Below, one piece after another: positions 12,774-22,155 of a stretch of DNA of 64,000 nt. Below the pieces are notes generated by a model that was given only the letters and a program-made list of their open reading frames with translations, made no database searches and was not told the DNA's origin. Each line of letters starts with the position of its first letter. Within the stretch, counting starts at the first letter, position 1. Position numbers and translations under genes: made by a program. This DNA comes from Gayadomonas joobiniege G7. GTDB taxonomy: Bacteria > Pseudomonadota > Gammaproteobacteria > Enterobacterales > Alteromonadaceae. The stretch spans positions 1 through 64,000 of the forward strand of contig NZ_AMRX01000007.1 in assembly GCF_000300815.1 (NCBI RefSeq). The letters run 5' to 3'.

Positions 12774-13661
12774 ATGAAAATTTTAATCACAGGCGCAACG
12801 GGCTTAATCGGCCAAACGGTAGTCCAACAGTTACCTAACGACCACCAAATATTTGCGCTCACCCGGCAAGTAGAAACGGCACGGCAGAAACTACCCGAAC
12901 ATGTCAACATTCTCACTGAATTGCCAACTGCTGACGAATTTAATTTTGACGCTGTCCTCAATTTGGCTGGTGAACCTATTGCTGATAAACGATGGACCGA
13001 GAGACAAAAAAATAAAATATGCCAAAGTCGTTGGCAGCTAACCCAAACACTTGCCGAACGTATCATTCAATGTCCAGAACCACCAGCTGTTTTTATCAGT
13101 GGCTCAGCTGTTGGTTATTATGGTCGTCAGCCTAATGACAAAATAATTGACGAAGATTATGCCGCGCCTTATCCAGAATTTAGTCATCGACTTTGCAAAA
13201 AATGGGAAGAACTAGCCCTAACTGCCGCTAACCAAACTCGGGTCTGCCTGATCAGAACAGGCCTAGTTTTGGCCCGCCAAGGCGGTTTGCTAAAAAAAAT
13301 GAATCCAGTGTTTAAATTAGGGTTAGGCGGCGCAATCGCAAGCGGTCAACAAATGATGTCATGGATTCATCTTGATGACGAAGTCAATGCAATATTATTT
13401 TTATTAAAAAACGAGCGTTGCCATGGCGTTTATAACTTAACTGCGCCAGAGGCTGTTAATAATAAAACTTTCAGCCAAGTCCTTGCTAAGCGCCATCACA
13501 GAAAAACATTTTTAGCGACACCAGAATGGCTGCTTCGGCTGGTATTTGCCGACCTAGCAGACCTTTTGGTTTATGGTCAAGCGGTTTATCCTGCGCGATT
13601 AAAAGCCGAAGGTTTTACCTTTAAATACACCAAATTAAATCAAGCTTTAGCGGCCTGTTAA
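12774..13661 (+). CDS. TIGR01777 family epimerase-like oxidoreductase (YfcH type)
   Basis: Short-chain dehydrogenase/epimerase fold protein of the TIGR01777/SDR39U1 family. The 295-aa product begins with a Rossmann motif GATGLIG (residues 7-13), has the family's LAGEPI and SGSAVGYYG segments and ends with the DUF1731-type C-terminal domain. The YYG tyrosine corresponds to the catalytic Tyr of SDRs. The E. coli homologue YfcH has no established substrate, and neither does this protein. ATG is preceded by a weak AGGTAC. Likely monocistronic. Confidence 0.85.
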   Translation: MKILITGATGLIGQTVVQQLPNDHQIFALTRQVETARQKLPEHVNILTELPTADEFNFDAVLNLAGEPIADKRWTERQKNKICQSRWQLTQTLAERIIQCPEPPAVFISGSAVGYYGRQPNDKIIDEDYAAPYPEFSHRLCKKWEELALTAANQTRVCLIRTGLVLARQGGLLKKMNPVFKLGLGGAIASGQQMMSWIHLDDEVNAILFLLKNERCHGVYNLTAPEAVNNKTFSQVLAKRHHRKTFLATPEWLLRLVFADLADLLVYGQAVYPARLKAEGFTFKYTKLNQALAAC

Positions 13662-13795
13662 GTCCTTAAAAAATTGAGAATATTTAGAATATTTCTTTGC
13701 GAATTAAATGATTACATGCTATAAGAAGTCTACCCGAAATATTCTTTTCCATTGTGTTCTGAATAACAGCATTGAGTAGTAGTTGGTTTATCAGT

Positions 13796-14068
13796 ATGGA
13801 CAAATTTATAAGTGGCAGACAAATCGAAGTCGCACGTAAACAAGCCGGTCTCGCGCAGAAAGATCTGTATAAGGCTGTTGACGTATCACGCGCAACCTAT
13901 CACAACTGGGTCGTTGGTAAAAGCGAACCTAGTGCTAATCAATTTTTAGCTATGCTCAAAATTTGTTGGCAAAAATCACAGCCCAAAGAAGGTTTAACAA
14001 CCTTTGATGAGCTCATTCAGCGGTTGGTTAATATTGGCAGCTCTGAGGCGGACAACCAAGCCGCTTAA
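13796..14068 (+). CDS. Small XRE-type helix-turn-helix protein
   Basis: A 90-aa protein made almost wholly of one Cro/C1-type HTH domain (about residues 6-60): the helix IEVARKQAGLAQKDLYKAV is followed by the turn and recognition helix VSRATYHNWVVGKSEPS. A C-terminal tail of about 30 residues has no recognisable domain. The ATG at 13796 starts just before the domain; an in-frame TTG at 13772 would add eight residues, and neither has a good ribosome site. It is not next to a toxin gene or a prophage. It is probably a transcription regulator; the target is unknown. Confidence 0.75.
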   Translation: MDKFISGRQIEVARKQAGLAQKDLYKAVDVSRATYHNWVVGKSEPSANQFLAMLKICWQKSQPKEGLTTFDELIQRLVNIGSSEADNQAA

Positions 14069-14086
14069 TCTTTGCTCAGCGGTACG

Positions 14087-14602
14087 CTATGATTGGGTTA
14101 ACGCAAGCTCAAGCACGCTAAACCAAGCCGATTGTTTTTGCGCTAAACTCATGGATGCGTTTGCTGGGCTGGTTGACGGCAGCGCATAATAGTTGAATGC
14201 TCGGTTAAATGTTTGTTTTTTTATCACATGCTGAATAAAAAGCCGTTTAGCCGTGCCACCGTTTAAGATAAAAGTCTGTAAATTAGGGTACCTCCTTAAC
14301 AGACTTTTAAAATCGTTTATTTCGATAGATTCTGATTTAATATTTTTATCTAAACTCCCTTCACGATAACAATTAGCAATAACGTCCCAAAGCCCTAATT
14401 TACCAGCTTGTAATCTTTTTAATCTCTGCTCATAAGTCAAATCATCTGGCCAATTAAAATAGGCACTCATTATCGGCCAAAATGCATTTCTTGGATGAGC
14501 ATAATATTGTTGTGTCTGTAAAGAGCGCATTCCTGGCATGCTGCCCAAAATTACCGCTTTGACATTATTTTGACAAATTGCATTAAACGATTGACTTTGC
14601 AT
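14087..14602 (-). CDS. DNA-deoxyinosine glycosylase (uracil-DNA glycosylase superfamily)
   Basis: Base-excision repair enzyme of the hypoxanthine-DNA glycosylase family (TIGR04274), which removes deaminated adenine from DNA. The 171-aa product has LGSMPG at 19-24, YYAHPRNAFW at 33-42 and a late LPSTSPAN motif at about 147-154, the family's conserved elements of the UDG fold. The ATG at 14602 is preferred because similarity begins there; the frame stays open to 14689 but the added 29 residues are hydrophobic and unlike the family. It ends 18 bp from the convergent HTH gene and is divergent from moxR. Confidence 0.85.
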   Translation of the reverse strand: MQSQSFNAICQNNVKAVILGSMPGMRSLQTQQYYAHPRNAFWPIMSAYFNWPDDLTYEQRLKRLQAGKLGLWDVIANCYREGSLDKNIKSESIEINDFKSLLRRYPNLQTFILNGGTAKRLFIQHVIKKQTFNRAFNYYALPSTSPANASMSLAQKQSAWFSVLELALTQS

Positions 14603-14711
14603 ACTTTTAATTACCAAAAAGGTTGAATTTAAATCGATAAACCCAATAATTATGAACTCTATAATAAAATTTGTGTCACAGACAGGCAAAAATAACTAAC
14701 AGAGCAGCACT

Positions 14712-15668
14712 ATGACAACTCAGGCTTTTACTCAAATACGCAACTATTTAGATAGTCAGATTATTGGTCAATCAGAATTGACCTCAAATATGTTAGTAGC
14801 CCTCTTAGCGGGCGGCCATATATTAGTTGAAGGGCCACCGGGGTTGGCTAAAACCCGCGCGATTAACGCGCTTGCTAAAGCCGTACATGGTGATTTTCAC
14901 CGGGTTCAATTTACGCCTGACTTACTACCCGCAGATTTAACGGGCACCGACATTTACCGTCCCGAAGATGGCAGCTTTAATTTTCAACCAGGCCCCATCT
15001 TTCATAATCTAATTTTAGCCGATGAGATCAATCGAGCACCGGCTAAAGTGCAATCTGCTTTGCTTGAAGCCATGGCCGAAAGACAAGTGACTGTTGGTAA
15101 AAAAACCTATGCTTTACCTGACCTATTTATGGTCATGGCAACCCAAAACCCGCTTGAACAAGAAGGGACCTACCCACTGCCTGAAGCTCAACTTGACAGA
15201 TTTTTATTACATTTAGAAATTGACTATCCTAGCGCTAGCAGCGAGCGAGAAATTTTACGTTTAACTCGCGGCGAAGCCTTAAACCACCAACAAAACGAGA
15301 TCCAAGCACTCAGCCAAGATGTTATTTTTGCCGCACGTGAGTCTGTTTTAAACATCTATATGGATGACGCAATTGAAAATTATATTGTTGATCTAATTAT
15401 CGCAACGCGCGATCCAGCAAAATATGATCCCCAGTTGGCCCAATGGATTGCTTGCGGGGCTTCACCAAGAGCCACCATAGCATTAGACCGCTGTGCCCGA
15501 GCGGATGCTTGGTTAAAGGGACAGGATTTTGTCAGTCCAGAAAATGTGCAAAGTGTACTGCATAACGTCCTAAGGCACAGACTTATACTTTCATATGAAG
15601 CTGAGGCTGACGGCATTAGCGCCAATCAGGTACTCGATAAAATTCGTTCTCTCGTAGCCGTTGCCTAA
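14712..15668 (+). CDS. MoxR family AAA+ ATPase
   Basis: AAA+ ATPase of the MoxR/RavA group, thought to act as a chaperone for partner proteins with VWA domains. The 318-aa product has Walker A GPPGLAKT (41-48), Walker B with ADEINRAP (about residue 103), the ATQNPLEQEGTYPLPEAQLDRF segment (sensor and arginine-finger region) and a C-terminal helical lid. It is the first gene of an eight-gene operon that ends with a sigma factor and its likely anti-sigma factor. TATAAT at 14660-14665 is a possible -10 without a clear -35. Confidence 0.93.
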   Translation: MTTQAFTQIRNYLDSQIIGQSELTSNMLVALLAGGHILVEGPPGLAKTRAINALAKAVHGDFHRVQFTPDLLPADLTGTDIYRPEDGSFNFQPGPIFHNLILADEINRAPAKVQSALLEAMAERQVTVGKKTYALPDLFMVMATQNPLEQEGTYPLPEAQLDRFLLHLEIDYPSASSEREILRLTRGEALNHQQNEIQALSQDVIFAARESVLNIYMDDAIENYIVDLIIATRDPAKYDPQLAQWIACGASPRATIALDRCARADAWLKGQDFVSPENVQSVLHNVLRHRLILSYEAEADGISANQVLDKIRSLVAVA

Positions 15669-15675
15669 ACTAACT

Positions 15676-16611
15676 ATGCTATCAAAACAAGATATCAAAC
15701 ATTGGTTAGACCATTATGCTATCAGTGGCATCCATGTGGGCAAACCTGAACTTTTGTATTATCGCAGCAAAACCGCACTTTTAGATTTGTCGGCTGGACA
15801 TTTAATTCGTTCACATATGGCGGGGCGTTACCTGTCCCGCGTTAAAGGCCGGGGTATGGAGTTTGATGAAGTACGACATTATCAACCCGGTGATGATGTG
15901 CGTATGATAGATTGGCGTGTAACTGCACGGGCTGGCACGCCGCACACAAAACTCTTCCGAGAAGAAAAAGAGCGCCCCGTTTTTATATTAACGGATCTAA
16001 GCAGCAGTATGCACTTTGGCAGCCAACTTTTATATAAATCAGTGCAAGCTTGCCATTTGGCGGCGTTAATCGCTTGGCGAGTGGTCAAACAGGGTGACCG
16101 CTTGGGCGGTTTAGTCTACCAAAATGGCCAACATTTAGAGCTCAAACCCAAAGCGAGAGCAAGCGCAGCACTCGCTTATATTCATGCCCTTGAGACATTC
16201 GCTAACAGCGAGCAGCAAGATGAAGTTAATAATATCCCGATTCAAGACAGTTTAATACGCCTGACACGTTTGGCCAAACCCGGCAGCTTAATTACACTAC
16301 TGAGTGACTTTAATCAGCTAACCGTAGAGGCAGAAAAGGCGTTAGCTAAACTCACCCGGCATTGCCAAGTTGTCGCCTATCGAATTACAGACCCACTTGA
16401 ACATCAACTACCGGCCAGTATGGTGACTCAGGCACTCCCAGTCGTTAGCGGGCATCACTCAGGGTATATTGCATTAGGCAATCGCCGCCAACACACTGAA
16501 TACCAACAGTACGCACAACAAAAATATCATCAGCAAAACGAGATTTTTAAGCGAGCTGGCATTAGCGTCATAGACATCAGCTCAGCACAACCTCTGGAGA
16601 CACAGATATAA
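15676..16611 (+). CDS. DUF58 domain-containing protein
   Basis: Second gene of the Bat-type operon. DUF58 proteins have a degenerate VWA-like fold and are always found beside MoxR ATPases; their molecular role is unknown. The 311-aa product contains the hallmark GRGMEFDEVRHYQPGDDVRMIDWRVTAR region near residues 55-85 and an ILTDLSSSM stretch (about 105-113) resembling a MIDAS DxSxS site. The ATG at 15676 is chosen; a TTG at 15661 that overlaps moxR by 8 bp would add five residues. Neither start has a good ribosome site, which suggests coupling to moxR translation. Confidence 0.88.
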   Translation: MLSKQDIKHWLDHYAISGIHVGKPELLYYRSKTALLDLSAGHLIRSHMAGRYLSRVKGRGMEFDEVRHYQPGDDVRMIDWRVTARAGTPHTKLFREEKERPVFILTDLSSSMHFGSQLLYKSVQACHLAALIAWRVVKQGDRLGGLVYQNGQHLELKPKARASAALAYIHALETFANSEQQDEVNNIPIQDSLIRLTRLAKPGSLITLLSDFNQLTVEAEKALAKLTRHCQVVAYRITDPLEHQLPASMVTQALPVVSGHHSGYIALGNRRQHTEYQQYAQQKYHQQNEIFKRAGISVIDISSAQPLETQI

Positions 16612-17066
16612 TGAACCCGGAGTTTTCTGACATTATTTTACCGCAAACGGTACCTTGGTGGCCGCCAGCTTATGGTTGGTGGATTTTGGTGGCTTTTCTA
16701 CTCATGGCCTTGGTGACCGCAATTTATTACTGGTGCAAGTACCAAAAGTCGGTCAGCGCTCAAAAAAAGGCTATTAAAACAATAAAAGCCCTACCCCAAG
16801 ATGCGCCCCAAAGTGCATTAAGCAAGTTATTAAAACAAACCCTAATAACTTATTTGGGACGCACACAGATCGCTGCAGCATCAAGTGCGCATTTAATAGA
16901 TATTTGGCAACGATATACGCCCCAAGATCAAGCTCTGCATGATTGGCTAAATAACTTTTATCAGCAACAGTACCAGAAACCTCAGAACTTAACCGCCCAC
17001 GATATCGAAATGGCTGTAAAATTGATCAGAAGTTGTCGTTTATATAAGGAGGCAAAACATGTTTGA
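16611..17066 (+). CDS. DUF4381 domain-containing membrane protein
   Basis: A 151-aa protein with one transmembrane helix (about residues 21-41, WWILVAFLLMALVTAIYYW) preceded by a short periplasmic segment with VPWWPPAYGWW, and a cytoplasmic part rich in lysine and glutamine. DUF4381 proteins occur between the DUF58 and VWA genes of Bat-type operons. The start codon overlaps the previous stop by one base (ATGA), and the end overlaps the next gene by 8 bp, so it is made in step with its neighbours. Function unknown. Confidence 0.82.
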   Translation: MNPEFSDIILPQTVPWWPPAYGWWILVAFLLMALVTAIYYWCKYQKSVSAQKKAIKTIKALPQDAPQSALSKLLKQTLITYLGRTQIAAASSAHLIDIWQRYTPQDQALHDWLNNFYQQQYQKPQNLTAHDIEMAVKLIRSCRLYKEAKHV

Positions 17067-18063
17067 GTTTGCTTCCGCTTGGGTTTTTTTATTATTACCG
17101 CTGCCGCTGTTAAGCTATTTTCTCCTGCCGACACGCCAGGAAAAGCATTCAGCAGGCGCTTTGCGCGCTCCTTTCCTCAGTAGTGAACAGCTCATGGAGG
17201 AACAGCAAGTTGGTCAAGCATCAATCGCAAAATTATCTCTTTTAACCCTAATTTGGCTACTATTGATCAGTGCCGCTGCCCGCCCTCAATGGCTCGGTGA
17301 GCCACTTGACTTGCCAGCGAAAGGTCGTGACATCATGCTAGCTATCGACTTATCTCGTTCGATGGAAATGCAGGATATGCAAGTTGCTGATCAAAGTGTT
17401 GATCGTTTGCAAATGGTTAAGTATGTAATGCAAGACTTCATTCCACGCCGTGATGGAGATCGTCTTGGGCTTATTTTGTTTGCCGACACAGCCTATCTGC
17501 AAACGCCATTGACGCGAGATCTAAATACGGTTTCACAAATGTTGAACGAGAGTTTGATTGGTTTGGTCGGGGATAAAACGGCCATTGGTGACGCAATAGC
17601 GTTAGCCGCCAAACGATTTGCGAACAAAGAAAGCAGCAATCGTATCTTAATTTTGTTAACCGATGGGCAAAATACCTCAGGTAACCTAACGCCTGAACAA
17701 GCACTAAAATTGGCTAAAGAATCAAATATAAAAATTTATTCAATCGGTGTAGGCGCTGATGAAATGATGCGGCGAGGATTTTTCGGCATGTCACGGATCA
17801 ATCCGTCAGCCGATTTAGATGAAAAAATGCTAACAAAAATTGCTGAAGAAACTGGCGGTCGCTACTTTAGAGCAAGAGATGCTGCCGAGTTAGAACAAAT
17901 ATATTTAACATTAGATCAGTTAGAACCTATTAGTGAAGAATCGCTAAAAATGCGTCCGCTGAATGCGCTATTTTATTGGCCGTTAAGCATAGCACTTTTA
18001 TTAAGCTTTGTTCTAATTGGCAGCCCGGTTGCCGCTAGTCTGAGCACGAGGTTAAAGTCATGA
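17059..18063 (+). CDS. VWA domain membrane protein (BatA-like)
   Basis: A 334-aa protein with hydrophobic helices at about 7-24, 57-74 and 310-330 and a von Willebrand factor A domain between. The metal-ion site is complete at its first motif, D97-L-S99-R-S101, with a later LTDGQNTSG segment supplying the second Asp. It resembles BatA of the Bacteroides aerotolerance operon. The VWA domain is expected to face the cytoplasm or periplasm depending on helix use and to be the client of the MoxR ATPase. GGAGG at 17048 serves as ribosome site. Overlaps both neighbours. Confidence 0.88.
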   Translation: MFEFASAWVFLLLPLPLLSYFLLPTRQEKHSAGALRAPFLSSEQLMEEQQVGQASIAKLSLLTLIWLLLISAAARPQWLGEPLDLPAKGRDIMLAIDLSRSMEMQDMQVADQSVDRLQMVKYVMQDFIPRRDGDRLGLILFADTAYLQTPLTRDLNTVSQMLNESLIGLVGDKTAIGDAIALAAKRFANKESSNRILILLTDGQNTSGNLTPEQALKLAKESNIKIYSIGVGADEMMRRGFFGMSRINPSADLDEKMLTKIAEETGGRYFRARDAAELEQIYLTLDQLEPISEESLKMRPLNALFYWPLSIALLLSFVLIGSPVAASLSTRLKS

Positions 18064-19853
18064 CCGAATTTGCTGATTTTCATTTTTTACGTCCTTGGTG
18101 GGCATTGGCTAGCATCCCTGCTCTGTTGCTATTTTTAAATTTGCATAAATTTGCCGTCGCACGTTCAGGCTGGCGCCAATACATAGCACCGCACTTACAA
18201 CCTCATTTATTACAAGCAGCATCAACCGAACGCCAGTATAAACAATATTTATGGCTCGTCATTTGGCTGTTGGCGATATTAGCATTAATGGGACCGACAT
18301 TTGAAAAAAGGCCACAACCAGTATATGAAACCGCGGTAGGACGCGTCATTTTAATGGACTTAAGTCAATCTATGTATGCTGAAGACATCAAGCCAAACAG
18401 GATGACGCAGGCGAGATTTAAAGCCATTGAGCTAAGTCGTAAAATTGACCAAGGAGACTTGGGCCTAATCGCTTACGCGGGTGATGCGTTCACTATAAGC
18501 CCATTAACGCCAGACAGTAAAAATTTATATTCTCTGATACCAAGCTTATCACCCGATATTATGCCAATAAAAGGCAGTAATGCGGCGCTTGGATTTGACC
18601 AAGCCATCCAGCTATTAGAAAACGCCGGCTATCACCAAGGTGATATCATTTGGCTTACCGATGGCGTGAGTCAGTTAGATGTGAATGATATTAATCGCTA
18701 CATGACAGGCTCTCAGCATAGATTGATTATTTTAGCGATAGGAACAAAAGAAGGCGCCCCAATACGGCTCCCTGACAATAGTTTATTAAAAGACCACAGT
18801 GGTAAAATTGTTATTCCAAAAGTTAACTTTGCGCGGCTCGAAAATCTGGCTAATAAATATAATGGATATCTCGCAAACTTTACATTAACTGACAATGATG
18901 TGAACAGCATAGTGCAAAACTTAAGCCAAAGCGACCAAATAAAAAGCGAAAAAAATAACCAGATTGAAGGCGATCAGTGGTTAGAGTTTGGCCCTTGGTT
19001 AGTTCTGGTTATGTTACCATTCACCTCCCTTCTGTTTCGCCGTGGCCAGTTGTTTATAACTGGTGTATGTACTTCACTACTCTTGTTTTTACCTCCGCAA
19101 GAGGCTTTTGCAGCTTGGTATGAGCATCCTTGGCAAACCAGTGAACAAAAAGCTCAACAGGCGTTACAGGAAAAAAACTACGAGCGCGCGCTGCAACTGA
19201 GCAAAGATCCGGCGGTTATCGGTGCTGCTGAGTTTAAACAAGGCAACTACGAAAAAGCAATTCAAGCTTACAGTCAGATCGACAGTGCGCAAGCTGACTA
19301 CAATCGCGGTAATGCACTGGCTAATTTAGGTCGGTTGAAAGAAGCGATTCAAGCCTATCAAAGTGCCTTAGCCAAAGCCCCTGATTTAGAACAAGCGGCT
19401 AAAAATAAAGCCCTTGCAGAAAGCTTGTTAGAACAGCAAAACCAAAACGGCGAGCAAAACCAAAACAGCGAGCAAAACCAAAACAGCGAGCAAAACCAAA
19501 ACGGTGAGCAAAACCAAAACGGGGAGCAAAGCGGCGAACCAAACACCAGTTCACCCCAGTCACGGCAAGAAACGCCTGAGCGCTCAGAGGCAGACAAACA
19601 AGCTCAGCAGCAAGCTCAACAAGCGCAAGCAGAGCCAGGAGAAGAAACAGACGTGAGTGAGCAGAGTCAAGCGCTGCAAACTTCTGACAGCGCGTCAGAA
19701 AATGCCGAAAATCGTGAAGAGCAAGAAATAATGCGTCAATTGTTAAACAAAGTCGAAGATGATCCGGCCTTTTTATTACGCCGAAAAATGCAACTCGAAT
19801 ATCAAAAACGAAATCGCAGAAATACGCCAGAGGGAGTAAATCAGCCTTGGTAA
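18060..19853 (+). CDS. VWA and TPR domain protein (BatB/BatC-like fusion)
   Basis: A 597-aa protein that joins two Bat functions: an N-terminal membrane-anchored VWA domain (helices at 12-28 and 62-79, MIDAS D100-S102-S104) and, after another membrane segment at about 313-345, a run of TPR helices (about 350-460) ending in a low-complexity tail rich in Gln, Asn, Glu and Ser (about 460-575). The tail contains five perfect-frame copies of a six-residue unit (see the repeat). The start overlaps the BatA-like gene by 4 bp. In Bacteroides BatB and BatC are separate proteins; fused versions are usual in gammaproteobacteria. Confidence 0.88.
   Translation: MTEFADFHFLRPWWALASIPALLLFLNLHKFAVARSGWRQYIAPHLQPHLLQAASTERQYKQYLWLVIWLLAILALMGPTFEKRPQPVYETAVGRVILMDLSQSMYAEDIKPNRMTQARFKAIELSRKIDQGDLGLIAYAGDAFTISPLTPDSKNLYSLIPSLSPDIMPIKGSNAALGFDQAIQLLENAGYHQGDIIWLTDGVSQLDVNDINRYMTGSQHRLIILAIGTKEGAPIRLPDNSLLKDHSGKIVIPKVNFARLENLANKYNGYLANFTLTDNDVNSIVQNLSQSDQIKSEKNNQIEGDQWLEFGPWLVLVMLPFTSLLFRRGQLFITGVCTSLLLFLPPQEAFAAWYEHPWQTSEQKAQQALQEKNYERALQLSKDPAVIGAAEFKQGNYEKAIQAYSQIDSAQADYNRGNALANLGRLKEAIQAYQSALAKAPDLEQAAKNKALAESLLEQQNQNGEQNQNSEQNQNSEQNQNGEQNQNGEQSGEPNTSSPQSRQETPERSEADKQAQQQAQQAQAEPGEETDVSEQSQALQTSDSASENAENREEQEIMRQLLNKVEDDPAFLLRRKMQLEYQKRNRRNTPEGVNQPW
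19434..19523 (+). repeat. 18-bp tandem repeat, five units, coding
   Basis: Five head-to-tail copies of an 18-bp unit (GAGCAAAACCAAAACRGC with changes only at the last four positions and one start base) at 19434, 19452, 19470, 19488 and 19506, followed by a degenerate partial unit to 19535. It encodes the hexapeptide EQNQN(G/S) in the tail of the VWA/TPR protein. Length change by slippage would keep the frame. Confidence 0.95.
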
Positions 19854-21574
19854 ATAATTACAAATGGGCTATCGGCCTAAGCTTTTTATTCACTTGTTTC
19901 TATAGTCAAGCGCTAGAAGTTAACGCCAGTGTCAGTGATAACCCCGCACAACTCGGTGAATCACTTGACTTAATCGTTACTGTTGATGATTCGGTAAGCC
20001 AAAACACTTTTGATTTTAGCGTACTGGAGGATGACTTCCGGGTGTTAGGAACTTCTGTTAGCTCAGAAACCCGAATGATTAACTTTGAAACCACCCGAGT
20101 TACCCGTTTTACAACCCGTTTGTTACCGATACAAGCAGGTGAATTCACAATTCCTGCTTTTACCTATAAAAACGCTCAGTCAGAGCCAATAAAGTTAACT
20201 GTCGAAGCAACTAAATCGGGCGCCAATACGCAAAATGATGACTTATTTGTTGAAACATCAATCAGCCACCAGGAAGTCTGGTTGCAGCAACAAGTCACAT
20301 ACCATTGCAAACTGTATATTCGGAGGCAAATCTCGAGTGGCAGTTTAAGTGAACCTAAGGTGCCCGGTGCGCTTGTTGAGGTCGCTGGCAAAGACAAAGA
20401 AGGTAGCGAAATTAAAAATGGCATGCGCTACCGTGTGATTGAAAGAACCTATCTTATTACCCCGCAGCGCAGTGGGACTTTTACTATCGACAGCCCAGTT
20501 TTTCAAGCCGAGGTTATCGACAGCCGACGTAGTCAGTTTTTTAACCAAAGCAAAGTCGTTTCTCGCACAGGACCATCACAAACGCTTACAGTTAAGCCTG
20601 TCCCACAAGACTACCAAGGCACTTGGCTACCATCAGAAATGGTGATGTTAAATGATGAAATTCAACCACATCAAGGGGTGTATCAGGTAGGTGAGCCAAT
20701 CACACGAAAAATAACCTTATCAGCGTTCGGTGTAAACCCAGAGCAATTACCTGAGATAAAACCTAATTATCCAGATGCGATTAAAGTTTATCCAGATCAA
20801 TCCGAATCAAATAGCAACCAAAGAGACGGCCAAACAATCGCTCAGCGTATTCAATCAGCGGCGTTAGTTCCCACCCAAGCTGGGGAATATGTTTTGCCTG
20901 AAATTAAAATAAGCTGGTTTAATACCAAAACAAGTCAACAAAGTTTTGCTGTTATACCAGCCCAAACGATAAAAGTTGAAGGTTCCGCTCTGGTGACTGG
21001 TCCTAACAGTCAACATAACCCACTATCAACTGAGGCGACTCATAACGGCAACTGCAAATGCGCTGAGCAATTTCAGCCACAAGCGAAGCCCGGGCAAACT
21101 CAACCAAATGAAGCTCCCTCAAGTTGGGCGTTCACTAAACTTTCTGTGTTATTTTTAATTCTTTGGCTCGTCAGTCTGCTCGTTGCAGGTTATTTATATC
21201 TGGTTTATGCCAGACAGCAACAAGCACCTAAAAGCAACAAGTTGGTGGCAACAGACGAAGAAAAAAAATATTGGTTAGCGCTTAACAGAGCGATTAAGGC
21301 ACAAGATGTGCATTTAATTTACCAGGGGTTACCGCTCTGGGTGGCTAGCATCTATAATGAAACTAAGGTTAAAGATTTTTCTACCGCAGTCGCTCTTCTG
21401 AATGACCAAAATGTCAAGCAAGAAGTGGCACGTCTGCAGCGCAACTTATACGGTCATTCAAAAACAACCACTGATCTCAGTGCACTGGAATCAGCCTTAA
21501 CCCAGTGCAGAGATAAGATATTAATTGCTAGACAACAAAAAGATCTAAAAGGGCTAAATCCACTAAACCCTTAA
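19847..21574 (+). CDS. BatD family protein
   Basis: A 575-aa BatD/oxygen-tolerance family protein (DUF7939-type): signal peptide (1-23), a large periplasmic part made of beta-sandwich domains (about 24-420) with the segment TFTIDSPVF, one transmembrane helix at about 430-452, and a cytoplasmic helical tail of about 120 residues. The start is TTG with AGGGAG 10 nt upstream; it overlaps the VWA/TPR gene by 7 bp. BatD proteins are believed to form a membrane complex with the VWA proteins. A CKC pair lies just before the membrane helix (around residue 404). Role uncertain. Confidence 0.87.
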   Translation: MVNNYKWAIGLSFLFTCFYSQALEVNASVSDNPAQLGESLDLIVTVDDSVSQNTFDFSVLEDDFRVLGTSVSSETRMINFETTRVTRFTTRLLPIQAGEFTIPAFTYKNAQSEPIKLTVEATKSGANTQNDDLFVETSISHQEVWLQQQVTYHCKLYIRRQISSGSLSEPKVPGALVEVAGKDKEGSEIKNGMRYRVIERTYLITPQRSGTFTIDSPVFQAEVIDSRRSQFFNQSKVVSRTGPSQTLTVKPVPQDYQGTWLPSEMVMLNDEIQPHQGVYQVGEPITRKITLSAFGVNPEQLPEIKPNYPDAIKVYPDQSESNSNQRDGQTIAQRIQSAALVPTQAGEYVLPEIKISWFNTKTSQQSFAVIPAQTIKVEGSALVTGPNSQHNPLSTEATHNGNCKCAEQFQPQAKPGQTQPNEAPSSWAFTKLSVLFLILWLVSLLVAGYLYLVYARQQQAPKSNKLVATDEEKKYWLALNRAIKAQDVHLIYQGLPLWVASIYNETKVKDFSTAVALLNDQNVKQEVARLQRNLYGHSKTTTDLSALESALTQCRDKILIARQQKDLKGLNPLNP

Positions 21575-21585
21575 GATCAATAGGA

Positions 21586-22155
21586 ATGCCCATGCTGAGC
21601 AAAATTTTTCGAAAGAAAAGTGACCAGAATAAGGTCTTATCTGGCATGAAAGAAAAACAAACTAAATACGAAGCTCTGGTTAACGCCTATCATAAGGATA
21701 TGTATCGCTACGCTTATTGGCTAACGCATGATGCCCACACTGCTGAAGACGTTGTGCAAGAGACTTTTTTGCGAGCTTGGAAAAGCCTCGACAGCTTAAA
21801 AGATTTAAAAGCCGCAAAAAGCTGGTTGATCACCATTTTGCGACGCGAAAATGCTAGGCGCTTTGAACGTAAACAGTTTGTTATGGGCGAGTACGAAGAG
21901 CAAAACATTATCGACCACAATAATCATTCGGATGCGACTGCTGAACAATATATGTTGAAAAAGCAGATCGCTAAATTACCCGATGAGTATCGTGATCCGC
22001 TCGTACTGCAAATAATTATGGGTATGAGCGGCGACGAAATCGCTGATTCATTAAATCTGAACAAAAATACCGTGATGACGCGTCTATTTAGAGCAAGAAA
22101 CATGCTTAAAGAAGCGTTTGAGGGTGAAGTTAAATCGAGGTCCATTAATGGATGA
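21586..22155 (+). CDS. ECF-type RNA polymerase sigma factor
   Basis: A 189-aa sigma-70 family factor of the extracytoplasmic function group. Region 2 is at about 25-90 (YKDMYRYAYWLT and AEDVVQETFLRAWKSL), followed directly by region 4 (about 125-180; LPDEYRDPLVLQ then the HTH MSGDEIADSLNLNKNTVMTRLF). There is no region 1 or 3. The start lies 11 bp after batD and the end overlaps the DUF3379 gene by 8 bp, so it is part of the Bat-type operon and coupled to its probable regulator. ATG at 21592 is an alternative start. Its promoter targets are not visible from sequence. Confidence 0.9.
   Translation: MPMLSKIFRKKSDQNKVLSGMKEKQTKYEALVNAYHKDMYRYAYWLTHDAHTAEDVVQETFLRAWKSLDSLKDLKAAKSWLITILRRENARRFERKQFVMGEYEEQNIIDHNNHSDATAEQYMLKKQIAKLPDEYRDPLVLQIIMGMSGDEIADSLNLNKNTVMTRLFRARNMLKEAFEGEVKSRSING

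Noticed and set aside
13796-14068. Antitoxin or prophage repressor
   Set aside because: The HTH protein has no toxin partner, integrase or phage gene nearby.
19434-19523. CRISPR-like regular repeat
   Set aside because: Units are contiguous without spacers and encode an in-frame peptide; a coding tandem repeat.
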